Assembly (NCBI GenBank): GCA_902796775.1
Contig: CADBQK010000430.1
Location: forward strand, 1-13,085
Direction of reading: 5' to 3'
Length of the DNA stretch: 13,085 nt
DNA from: an uncultured Lachnospiraceae bacterium
GTDB lineage: Bacteria; Bacillota_A; Clostridia; Lachnospirales; Lachnospiraceae
The position numbers and the translations under genes were made by a program. Of the stretch, positions 1 to 6,252 are shown one piece after another. How positions within the stretch are numbered: position 1 is the first letter of the stretch; the number at the start of each line of letters is the position of its first letter. The notes below the pieces were generated by a model. The model saw only the letters and a program-made list of their open reading frames with translations, was not told the origin of the DNA and searched no databases.

Positions 1-1
1 C

Positions 2-772
2 ACATCTCCCTATGTCAACTGTAATCATCAGTGGGATGAGGGAAAGGTAACTAAGGAACCCACCTGTGCAAAGCCGGGAGTGAAAACATATACTTGCCGG
101 AAAGATTCCAGTCATAAAAAAACGGAAGAGATTCCTCCAACCGGTATCCATACAAAAGAAGTGCTCCCTGCAAAAGCGGCTACATGTACGGCATCAGGTC
201 TGGGGGAAGGATCCAGGTGCAGTGTTTGCGGAGAGGTTTTCCAGAAACAGAAAGTCATCCCTGCCCTGGGACACAGCTGGGACAAAGGTGTTGTGACAAA
301 GGCTCCTAAAGTTGGCGCAGCAGGGGTGAAGACTTTTACCTGTACAAGATGCAAAAAGACCAGAACGGAAACAATTAAGGCTCTGAACTTAAAAAAGGGA
401 GAGATCCGCACTGCCGGCAAACTGAAATATAAAGTGACAAATCCGGCTGCTGATGGCACCGGGACGGTCACTTTGATCGGGACAGCTGCGAAGAAATCCA
501 AACTGAAAAAGGTGACGGTTCCTGCAGCCGTCACCCTGGAAGGGACAAAATATAATGTGACTGCCATAGGGGCAGGTGCCTTCAAAGGCTGTAAAAAGCT
601 TAAGACCATCACCATCAAGTCCCTGACGATCAAGAGTATTGGTAAAAAGGCTGTCAAAGGCATTTACAGAAAGGCAAAGATCAAGGTACCTAAGGCAAAG
701 CTGAAAGCCTATAAAAAACTTTTTAAGAAAAAGACCGGCTATACAAAGAAGATGAAGATCAAAGGCTTCTGA
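2..772 (+). CDS. C-terminal part of a repeat-containing, leucine-rich-repeat surface protein (5' end outside window)
   Basis: The frame is open from the first base of the window, so this is the last 256 residues of a larger protein. In partial numbering, residues 9-45 and 91-126 are two copies of a repeat of the form H-x-W-D-x-G-x-V-T...G-V-K-T-(Y/F)-T-C, and residues 47-90 are a related unit with C62, C73 and C76. The last copy keeps a CxxC pair (C114, C117); the first has only C32 followed by KDSSH. Residues about 165-230 resemble a BspA-like LRR_5 segment (AIGAGAFKGCKKL, then ITIKSLTIKSIG) and the tail is very lysine-rich. Such repeats are common in secreted proteins of gut Firmicutes. No LPxTG sorting motif is present, so anchoring must lie upstream or be non-covalent. 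The family call is fairly firm; the binding partner is unknown. Confidence 0.75.
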   Translation, partial: TSPYVNCNHQWDEGKVTKEPTCAKPGVKTYTCRKDSSHKKTEEIPPTGIHTKEVLPAKAATCTASGLGEGSRCSVCGEVFQKQKVIPALGHSWDKGVVTKAPKVGAAGVKTFTCTRCKKTRTETIKALNLKKGEIRTAGKLKYKVTNPAADGTGTVTLIGTAAKKSKLKKVTVPAAVTLEGTKYNVTAIGAGAFKGCKKLKTITIKSLTIKSIGKKAVKGIYRKAKIKVPKAKLKAYKKLFKKKTGYTKKMKIKGF

Positions 773-788
773 TCAGATCCGTCATAGT

Positions 789-812
789 GCGGGATGATGA
801 CTCCCGCCTTTT
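789..812 (+). terminator. Intrinsic terminator after the surface-protein gene
   Basis: GCGGGA (789-794) pairs with TCCCGC (802-807) around a 7-nt loop and is followed by CTTTT. It lies 17 nt after the stop codon at 772 and overlaps the stop codon of the converging aminotransferase gene (811-813). The T run is short, so efficiency may be modest. Confidence 0.65.
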
Positions 813-2043
813 AACAGATTCTGATCGGCTGAGGATTATCAGTAAACACATACTTTTCCATCCTCCGGCAGGCTTCCCGGATACGGGAAATCGGAGAGGC
901 TGCGTTGATACGGATATGGGTGGGGCCGCCGAAAGCGGCGCCATCCTGCCATCCGATACCGGCATCCCATCCTGCCTGGAGGATATTTTTCTGTGTTCTG
1001 CCTGTTCGCAGGCAGTATTCTTTAATATCCGGAAAGAGCATATAAGTGCCCTGCGGCATGGCGAGGCGGATACCCGGAACATGACTCAGGTAATCATGCA
1101 GATACCGGCAGTTTTCCTCCAGTACGCTCAAAAGCTGCTGTGTCCATTCCCGGCCTTCGTCGCTGTATGCCCCCAGAAGAGCATGCATGCTCAGCACGTT
1201 CTGGCTATTGTAGCAGGTATAGTGACCATAGCGGGAAATCTGGTCGCGGAGCCGGCGGTTGTAGATAATATGGTAACTTCCGACAAGACCGGCAAGACTG
1301 AAAGTCTTGCTGGGAGAATAGGCTGCTGCGGCATGTTCCCGTGCCCAGCTGCTGACCATCTGGGTCGGAATATGCTGATGCCCCGGATAGACAAGGTCGC
1401 TCCAGATCTCATCGCTGATTACATAGCAATCATATTTCTCAAAGATTTCCAGAGCCTTCTCCAGCTCCCATCTCTCCCATACACGTCCGGTCGGATTATG
1501 CGGAGAACAGAACATGATCAGGTGAATATGGTTCTCCCGTATTTTTGTTTCCATATCTTCAAAATCCATCCGGTAAATGCCGTTTTCATCTTTGACGAGA
1601 TCACTGTAGACAGCCCTTCGTCCCTGCTGCTGGATATCGCTGGAAAAGCCGACATAAGTCGGGCGGTGTACCAGGATCGCCTCTCCGGGCTGCGAAAGGA
1701 CATTCACGCAGCTGGTAAGAAAACCATGTACGCCGTTTTCATAACCTATATGTTCTGCACACAGGCCGGTATATCCGTTTCTCTCACTTTGCCACTTGAC
1801 GATGGCATCAAAGTAGGCATCTGTTTCCTGATAATAACCAAACAGAGGGTGCCTGATGCGCTCCTGCATGGCCTGTGTGATAGCCGGGCAGGTGGCAAAG
1901 TTCATATCGGCCACCCACATGGGAATCAGGTCAAATCCTTCCTTCGGACGGGTGGGCCCTCCCAGGATAGTGCCATCAACAGAATCAAAGGCAAGGGCGT
2001 CTTTGCCTGTACGGTCAATGATGGATTGAAAATCATAAGTCAT
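811..2043 (-). CDS. PLP-dependent C-S lyase / aminotransferase, MalY/PatB family
   Basis: This 410-residue fold-type I PLP enzyme has the usual length of the MalY/PatB family, whose members split cystathionine or cysteine conjugates (beta-lyase, giving pyruvate, ammonia and a thiol) and sometimes act as aminotransferases. Visible marks are the family N-terminus IPMWVADMNF (residues 40-49), FGYY near 68-71, PHNPTGR (181-187) with the PLP-contacting Asn183, SDEIWSDL (210-217) with Asp211, the Schiff-base Lys246 in SPSKTF, and a C-terminal HIRIN motif with the carboxylate-binding Arg. It should be cytosolic. The start is well set: AAAGGAGGT (2055-2063) lies 11 nt upstream of the ATG and a promoter lies just beyond. 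It is a single-gene unit converging on the surface-protein gene. Substrate cannot be read from sequence; cystathionine beta-lyase is the usual default. Confidence 0.9.
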   Translation of the reverse strand: MTYDFQSIIDRTGKDALAFDSVDGTILGGPTRPKEGFDLIPMWVADMNFATCPAITQAMQERIRHPLFGYYQETDAYFDAIVKWQSERNGYTGLCAEHIGYENGVHGFLTSCVNVLSQPGEAILVHRPTYVGFSSDIQQQGRRAVYSDLVKDENGIYRMDFEDMETKIRENHIHLIMFCSPHNPTGRVWERWELEKALEIFEKYDCYVISDEIWSDLVYPGHQHIPTQMVSSWAREHAAAAYSPSKTFSLAGLVGSYHIIYNRRLRDQISRYGHYTCYNSQNVLSMHALLGAYSDEGREWTQQLLSVLEENCRYLHDYLSHVPGIRLAMPQGTYMLFPDIKEYCLRTGRTQKNILQAGWDAGIGWQDGAAFGGPTHIRINAASPISRIREACRRMEKYVFTDNPQPIRIC

Positions 2044-2069
2044 AGCGGTGATAAACCTCCTTTTAATCT

Positions 2070-2098
2070 ATTGTACCCTGCCGGGAATAAAATGGCAA
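2070..2098 (-). promoter_or_regulatory. Promoter of the MalY/PatB-type gene
   Basis: On the minus strand TTGCCA (2098-2093), a 17-nt spacer and TACAAT (2075-2070) match the sigma-A consensus well. Transcription would begin near 2063, giving a leader of about 20 nt carrying the ribosome binding site. Confidence 0.65.
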
Positions 2099-2114
2099 CC
2101 TGCCTTTCCTGTGC

Positions 2115-2143
2115 TTGTAAACCAATCACAAACAGGTTAATAT
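2115..2143 (+). promoter_or_regulatory. Promoter of the larE operon
   Basis: TTGTAA (2115-2120), a 17-nt spacer and TAATAT (2138-2143) form a plausible sigma-A promoter, with transcription starting near 2150. It is divergent from the aminotransferase promoter, the two -35 elements being about 17 nt apart. It would give a leader of about 115 nt before larE. Confidence 0.55.
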
Positions 2144-2152
2144 ATAAATGAT

Positions 2153-2219
2153 TGCGAACTCTCACAATCTGACTTCATTTCATCATGCAGGCTGCATATT
2201 GCACAGAAGAAGGTTCGCA
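2153..2219 (+). promoter_or_regulatory. Possible structured leader ahead of larE
   Basis: TGCGAAC (2153-2159) and GTTCGCA (2213-2219) form a perfect 7-bp closing helix. The enclosed segment holds the palindrome ATGCAG-G-CTGCAT (2185-2197), which could be a protein-binding site or a small stem. There is no T run after the closing helix, so it is not an intrinsic terminator. I do not recognise it as a known riboswitch class. Confidence 0.3.
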
Positions 2220-2264
2220 TCTACCATGGATATCATAGATCTGGTTTGAGAGATGAGGAAGATT

Positions 2265-3113
2265 ATGGAAAGAACGAGCAGGCTGCTAAAACTGTGCAAG
2301 CTGGATTATCTTGACGGAAGAGATGTGGCTGTGGCGTTTTCCGGGGGAGTGGACTCATCTTTTCTGCTGTGGGTTCTGGCAAAGCGGGAGAATCGTGGAA
2401 GACTTTATGCCATAACAGCTGCTTCGCCTCTTACACCCGTGCGGGAGACTGCTCAGGCAGAAGCTTTTTGCCGGGATCTGGGCGTGCCTCAGATAACCTT
2501 TTCCTTTGACCCGATGGATCCCTCGGATCCCGCTTGTTACGTGCCGGAATTTGCCGATAATCCCGGTAATCGCTGCTATCTGTGCAAGAGACAGCTGTTT
2601 AACAGGATAAAAGATCTGGCAATGGCACAGGGAGTGAAGGTCATCGTGGATGGGACGAATGCAGATGACGAGGGCGATTACCGGCCGGGGATCCGTGCCT
2701 TGCAGGAGCTGGGGATCAGGAGTCCCTTAAAGGATGCAGGATTTACGAAGCAGGAGATCCGTCGGCTCCTGTATGAGGCCGGCCTGCCGATATATGCGAA
2801 ACCCTCTCAGGCCTGCCTGGCGACCCGTTTTCCTTACGGAGAGAGGATTACACGGGAAGGACTTGCCAGGGTTGGCGCAGCAGAGGAATTCCTCCGCGAT
2901 ATGGGATTTACCCAGGTGCGGGTGCGTGTCCATGGCAAAAATCTGGCCAGAATCGAGCTGCAGCCTGAACAGTTTCCCAAAATGCTGGAGGAAAGCCTGC
3001 GGCTGGAAGTGATAGAAAAACTGAATGAATACGGTTTTACCTATATCAGTATGGACCTTTCCGGTTACCGGACAGGAAGCATGAATGAAACAGTGAGCAA
3101 AAAATCTATATAA
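2265..3113 (+). CDS. larE: LarE-type ATP-dependent sacrificial sulfur transferase (PP-loop)
   Basis: LarE enzymes adenylylate a carboxylate of pyridinium-dicarboxylate mononucleotide and transfer sulfur to it while building the nickel-pincer cofactor of lactate racemase. The protein (282 residues from this start) has the PP-loop SGGVDSS at residues 26-32, an RCYLCKRQLF segment with C104 and C107, and PSQACLATRFPYGER with C184 and the conserved RFPYG. In the family, a single Cys at the last site is the sacrificial donor; three Cys arranged as CxxC plus C mark the variant that instead holds a [4Fe-4S] cluster. An upstream in-frame ATG at 2253 exists, but 2265 is preferred because GAGGA (2255-2259) sits 5 nt before it. 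It is the first gene of a plus-strand operon; the next gene begins 22 nt after its stop. No larA, larB or larC is in the window, so its true acceptor is uncertain. Confidence 0.88.
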   Translation: MERTSRLLKLCKLDYLDGRDVAVAFSGGVDSSFLLWVLAKRENRGRLYAITAASPLTPVRETAQAEAFCRDLGVPQITFSFDPMDPSDPACYVPEFADNPGNRCYLCKRQLFNRIKDLAMAQGVKVIVDGTNADDEGDYRPGIRALQELGIRSPLKDAGFTKQEIRRLLYEAGLPIYAKPSQACLATRFPYGERITREGLARVGAAEEFLRDMGFTQVRVRVHGKNLARIELQPEQFPKMLEESLRLEVIEKLNEYGFTYISMDLSGYRTGSMNETVSKKSI

Positions 3114-3135
3114 ATAAATCTGAAATGAGGAAACG

Positions 3136-4425
3136 ATGGATATTATACAAAAATACGGAGACCTGATCAAAAGCGTTTCCGACACTCATCCTGGACTTGC
3201 CAGGAAAATGATTGCATTTGGACTGGATGAAGAGATTGCCCGGATGAGCATTCTTCCGCAAAAGCGTCTTCCCAAAGGGATGCAGAAGCTCAACCGGTTT
3301 TCCGTGAATAAAGTACGTAAGGCTTTAAAAGATCCGGAACGCAGCTGCTGGACGAATATCTTTGCTCCGGTGGAGATTATGCAGTGCTTTGACCTGAACT
3401 GCCTTTCTATGGAGTGCCTTGCTTCCTTTATGTCCGGTTTCCGTACAGAGGATTATCTGATCAACGAAGCGGAAGCTTCAGGCATCGCACCAACGATGTG
3501 TTCTTATCATAAAAGCTTTATCGGAGGAGTGGACAGCGGCGTTCTCCCCAAAGCGAAAATGGCTGTCACAACATCCATGGTCTGCGATGGAAATGTCATG
3601 ACGTTTCGGCATGTGGAGAAAAAGCATGGTGTGCCCTGTTTTGTACTTGACATTCCTTATGTGTATACAAAGGAAAATGAAGCCTATCTGGCAGAGCAGC
3701 TGCGGGAACTGATCAGTTTTCTGCAGGAGCAGACCGGAAGAACATTTGACATGGACCGCCTCCGCCAGGTGCTGGAGAGAGAAAATCTGACAAGGAAATA
3801 TTACCGGCAGTTTCTTAGCGAGCTGAAACATCGTTACTATCCCAAGACTCTGACCCTGGATATGTATTTCCTGTTTCCCACACATCTGGATATCGGGACT
3901 CAGGAAACCCTGGATCTGTTCCGTTATTTAAGAAAAGATATACGAAGCTATCCCGAGCGGCACGGCAAGTCCATCTTCTGGGTGCATCTTCTGCCGTACT
4001 ATCAGGAAACCCTGAAGAGTTATTTTAATTATCGGGAAGATTACTTTATCCAGGCGATGGATTTCAATTTGGATTATATGAAGGAGCTGGATACATCTCA
4101 TCCTCTGGAAGCACTGGCACGGAAGATGATCGGCAATATTTACAACGGACCGTATGAGCGAAAGGTTAAGGCAATCGCCAGGATGGTCAGGGAATTTGAG
4201 CCGGACGGCGTGATCCATTTCTGCCACTGGGGCTGCAAACAGTCTTCCGGCGGAGTCATGCTGCTGCGGGAGGAGATCCGGAAGCTGGGTGTACCTGTAT
4301 TGATCCTGGACGGCGATGCACTGGACCGGCGCAACAGCCATGACGGGCAGATCCGGACCCGGCTGGAGGCTTTCCTGGAGATGCTGGATCAGCAGGAGGG
4401 ACAGGAGCAGAAGAATGAAGATTGA
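3136..4425 (+). CDS. 2-hydroxyacyl-CoA dehydratase / benzoyl-CoA reductase (HgdB) family Fe-S protein
   Basis: This 429-residue protein belongs to the HgdB/FldBC/BcrBC superfamily, Fe-S proteins that use an electron injected by an ATP-driven activase for difficult reductions or radical dehydrations. Family marks are CWTNIFAPVEIMQ (residues 71-83), TMCSYHKS (120-127), IHFCHWGCKQSSGG (360-373) and the C-terminal block DGDALDRRN...GQIRTRLEAFLEML (392-417). It has nine cysteines (71, 84, 89, 94, 122, 150, 168, 363, 367), more than the three needed for one [4Fe-4S] cluster. It is a lone subunit: no partner subunit and no activase lie in the window, which argues against an ordinary two-subunit fermentation dehydratase and recalls stand-alone members such as the double-cubane cluster proteins. 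GAGGAAA (3127-3133) supports the start. The next gene overlaps its last 11 nt. Substrate is unknown. Confidence 0.82.
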   Translation: MDIIQKYGDLIKSVSDTHPGLARKMIAFGLDEEIARMSILPQKRLPKGMQKLNRFSVNKVRKALKDPERSCWTNIFAPVEIMQCFDLNCLSMECLASFMSGFRTEDYLINEAEASGIAPTMCSYHKSFIGGVDSGVLPKAKMAVTTSMVCDGNVMTFRHVEKKHGVPCFVLDIPYVYTKENEAYLAEQLRELISFLQEQTGRTFDMDRLRQVLERENLTRKYYRQFLSELKHRYYPKTLTLDMYFLFPTHLDIGTQETLDLFRYLRKDIRSYPERHGKSIFWVHLLPYYQETLKSYFNYREDYFIQAMDFNLDYMKELDTSHPLEALARKMIGNIYNGPYERKVKAIARMVREFEPDGVIHFCHWGCKQSSGGVMLLREEIRKLGVPVLILDGDALDRRNSHDGQIRTRLEAFLEMLDQQEGQEQKNED

Positions 4426-4981
4426 GGACTACAGGAAATATGCCGCTGCAGCCCGGCAGCATTTCAATACGATTACTCAGCACCGCCGCATAGTGCGAAG
4501 ACTGTGCTTTCGGATGGGACTATACCGGCAGGGCCTGCTCCATGACCTTTCCAAATATGTGCCGGAGGAGTTCATGACCGGTGTACTGTACTATCAGGGG
4601 AACCGAAGCCCGAATGCAGCAGAGCGGGAGGAAAAAGGATATTCCGGCGCGTGGCTGCACCATAAGGGACGAAATAAACATCACTATGAGTACTGGACGG
4701 ACATTTCGGTTACAGACAACTGGAAGATCACAGGTGTCAAAATGCCTGTACGCTATGTGGCAGAGATGCTGGCGGACCGGATGGCTGCCTGCATGGTCTA
4801 CCAGAAAGAAGCGTACACAGACCGCAGCCCCTGGGAATACTACCGGAAGGTGAGAGATTATATTACGATCCATCCGGAGACGAAAGCTCTGCTGGAAAAG
4901 CTGATGAAGATGCTGGCGGTCAAAGGAGAAGAGGAGACTTTCCGCTATATGCGCAGTCTCCTCAGAAAAGGGACATATTAG
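4415..4981 (+). CDS. DUF5662-like protein of unknown function
   Basis: The 188-residue product is histidine-rich and resembles the DUF5662 family seen in Clostridia and phages; no function is established to my knowledge. Conserved-looking groups are H23, LLHDLSKY (H43, D44), WLHHKGRNKHH (H82, H83, H89, H90) and MLADRMAA (D121). This H...HD...HH...D order looks like a metal-binding HD-type helical fold, which is my inference. No signal peptide or membrane segment is seen. The frame is open further upstream, but 4415 is chosen because GGAG (4404-4407) lies 7 nt before its ATG and the start overlaps the end of the HgdB-like gene by 11 nt, a usual sign of translational coupling. The longer reading would run about 110 nt into the upstream gene and is unlikely. 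Confidence 0.75.
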   Translation: MKIEDYRKYAAAARQHFNTITQHRRIVRRLCFRMGLYRQGLLHDLSKYVPEEFMTGVLYYQGNRSPNAAEREEKGYSGAWLHHKGRNKHHYEYWTDISVTDNWKITGVKMPVRYVAEMLADRMAACMVYQKEAYTDRSPWEYYRKVRDYITIHPETKALLEKLMKMLAVKGEEETFRYMRSLLRKGTY

Positions 4982-4996
4982 TTTGCGGCCGTTGAG

Positions 4997-5048
4997 CACC
5001 CCGCCGCAGAACACAAAGTGCTGCGAGGTGCCGTAAGGCGCGGGGGGA
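4997..5048 (+). other. Potential three-way RNA structure in the gap before the RNA methyltransferase gene
   Basis: Within the 107-nt gap, CGCAG (5005-5009) pairs with CTGCG (5021-5025), continued inside by CAC/GTG around a 3-nt loop. Next to it GTGCC (5028-5032) pairs with GGCGC (5037-5041) around a GTAA (GNRA) tetraloop. The flanking CCCC (4999-5002) can pair with the G run at 5042-5047 to close both hairpins. No T run follows, so it is not a simple terminator. It is the most G+C-rich noncoding stretch in the operon. Pairing was judged by eye only. Confidence 0.35.
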
Positions 5049-5088
5049 TATGGATCGTTCACATTTGTTTAAACAGGAGACAGGATAA

Positions 5089-6252
5089 ATGAATCGCGAC
5101 TTTGAAATATGTGTACCTTGCCATTTTGGAATGGAAGCCGTGCTGAAAAGGGAGATCCTCTCTCTTGGATATGAGATCACGTCAGTGGAGAATGGCCGGA
5201 TCTTTTTTAAAGGGGATGCCGCAGCGATTGCCAGAGCCAATATCTTTCTGCGGACAGCGGAGAGAGTACTGCTGTGTGTGGGAAGGTTCAAAGCGGAGAG
5301 CTTTGATGAGCTTTTTGAGAAGACGAAGGCTCTTGACTGGGCAGATTATCTGCCGGATGATGCACGCTTCTGGGTAGTGAAGGCGTCCACAGCCAAAAGT
5401 AAGCTCTTTTCCAGCTCAGATATCCAGTCAATCGTGAAAAAAGCGATTGTTGAGAAGCTGAAGCAGACCTACAATATGCAGTGGTTTCGGGAGGATGGGG
5501 ATACCTATCCGCTCCGGGTCTTTATTTTGAATGATGAGGTAATGGTAGCTCTGGATACGACCGGGGAGTCCCTGCATAAGAGAGGATACCGGAAGCTGGG
5601 AGGGACAGCTCCAATCTCAGAGACTTTGGCAGCTGCCCTGATCATGCTGACACCCTGGAAGCGTGACCGGATCCTGGTAGACCCTTTCTGCGGCAGCGGC
5701 ACATTTCCAATTGAGGCTGCTATGATCGGAGCAGATATCGCTCCGGGTATGAACCGTTCTTTTACCTCGGAAGCATGGACACAGATCCTTCCTAAAAAGG
5801 ACTGGTATGCTGCTGTGACTGAGGCTGAAGAGCGGATACTGCGGGATGTGCAGATGAATATTCAGGGTTATGATCTGAGTGAAGAAGCAATCCGAAATGC
5901 TTTATCCAATGCCAGACTTGCCGGAGTCAGTGGTCATATTCATCTGCAGGCACGGCCGGTAAGCCAGCTGAGCAGCCAGAAAAAGTACGGCTTTATCATT
6001 ACGAACCCTCCTTACGGGGAACGGCTGGAGGAGAAGGCTGCACTTCCGGCTTTGTATAAAGAGATGGGAGAAGTTTTTTCACGACTGGACAGCTGGTCCT
6101 GGTTTATTATCACGTCCTACGAAGATGCCCAGCGTTATCTGGGGCGTAAGGCAGATAAAAACAGGAAGATATACAACGGGATGATCCGGACGTATTTCTA
6201 CCAGTTTATGGGACCCAGACCGCCAAAGGGGCGTGAAAGGGGCAGCGAGTGA
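5089..6252 (+). CDS. THUMP-domain class I SAM-dependent RNA methyltransferase (RlmL-N/YpsC-like)
   Basis: The 387-residue protein has an N-terminal ferredoxin-like/THUMP RNA-binding region (about 1-160, with the family-typical CVPCHFGMEAVLKREI at 8-23) and a C-terminal Rossmann methyltransferase domain. SAM-binding motif I is DPFCGSGTFPIEAA (198-211), and NPPYGER (306-312) is the catalytic motif of amino-methylating N6-adenine/N2-guanine enzymes. Homologues methylate N2 of a guanine in 23S rRNA (the G2445 activity of E. coli RlmL) or in tRNA (Trm14 type); the exact base is not readable here. It is cytosolic. AGGAGA (5075-5080) lies 8 nt before the ATG. The preceding 107-nt gap is the largest inside the operon, so a secondary promoter or processing site there is possible. 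The stop codon overlaps the next start by 4 nt. Confidence 0.9.
   Translation: MNRDFEICVPCHFGMEAVLKREILSLGYEITSVENGRIFFKGDAAAIARANIFLRTAERVLLCVGRFKAESFDELFEKTKALDWADYLPDDARFWVVKASTAKSKLFSSSDIQSIVKKAIVEKLKQTYNMQWFREDGDTYPLRVFILNDEVMVALDTTGESLHKRGYRKLGGTAPISETLAAALIMLTPWKRDRILVDPFCGSGTFPIEAAMIGADIAPGMNRSFTSEAWTQILPKKDWYAAVTEAEERILRDVQMNIQGYDLSEEAIRNALSNARLAGVSGHIHLQARPVSQLSSQKKYGFIITNPPYGERLEEKAALPALYKEMGEVFSRLDSWSWFIITSYEDAQRYLGRKADKNRKIYNGMIRTYFYQFMGPRPPKGRERGSE

Noticed and set aside
787..2151. A 454-codon plus-strand open frame
   Set aside because: It lies antisense to the MalY/PatB-type gene, whose protein has complete PLP motifs; the plus-strand translation has no recognisable domain and no ribosome binding site.
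4316..4414. Upstream extension of the DUF5662-like gene
   Set aside because: It would overlap the HgdB-like gene by about 110 nt, while ATG 4415 has a well-spaced ribosome binding site and gives a family-like N-terminus.
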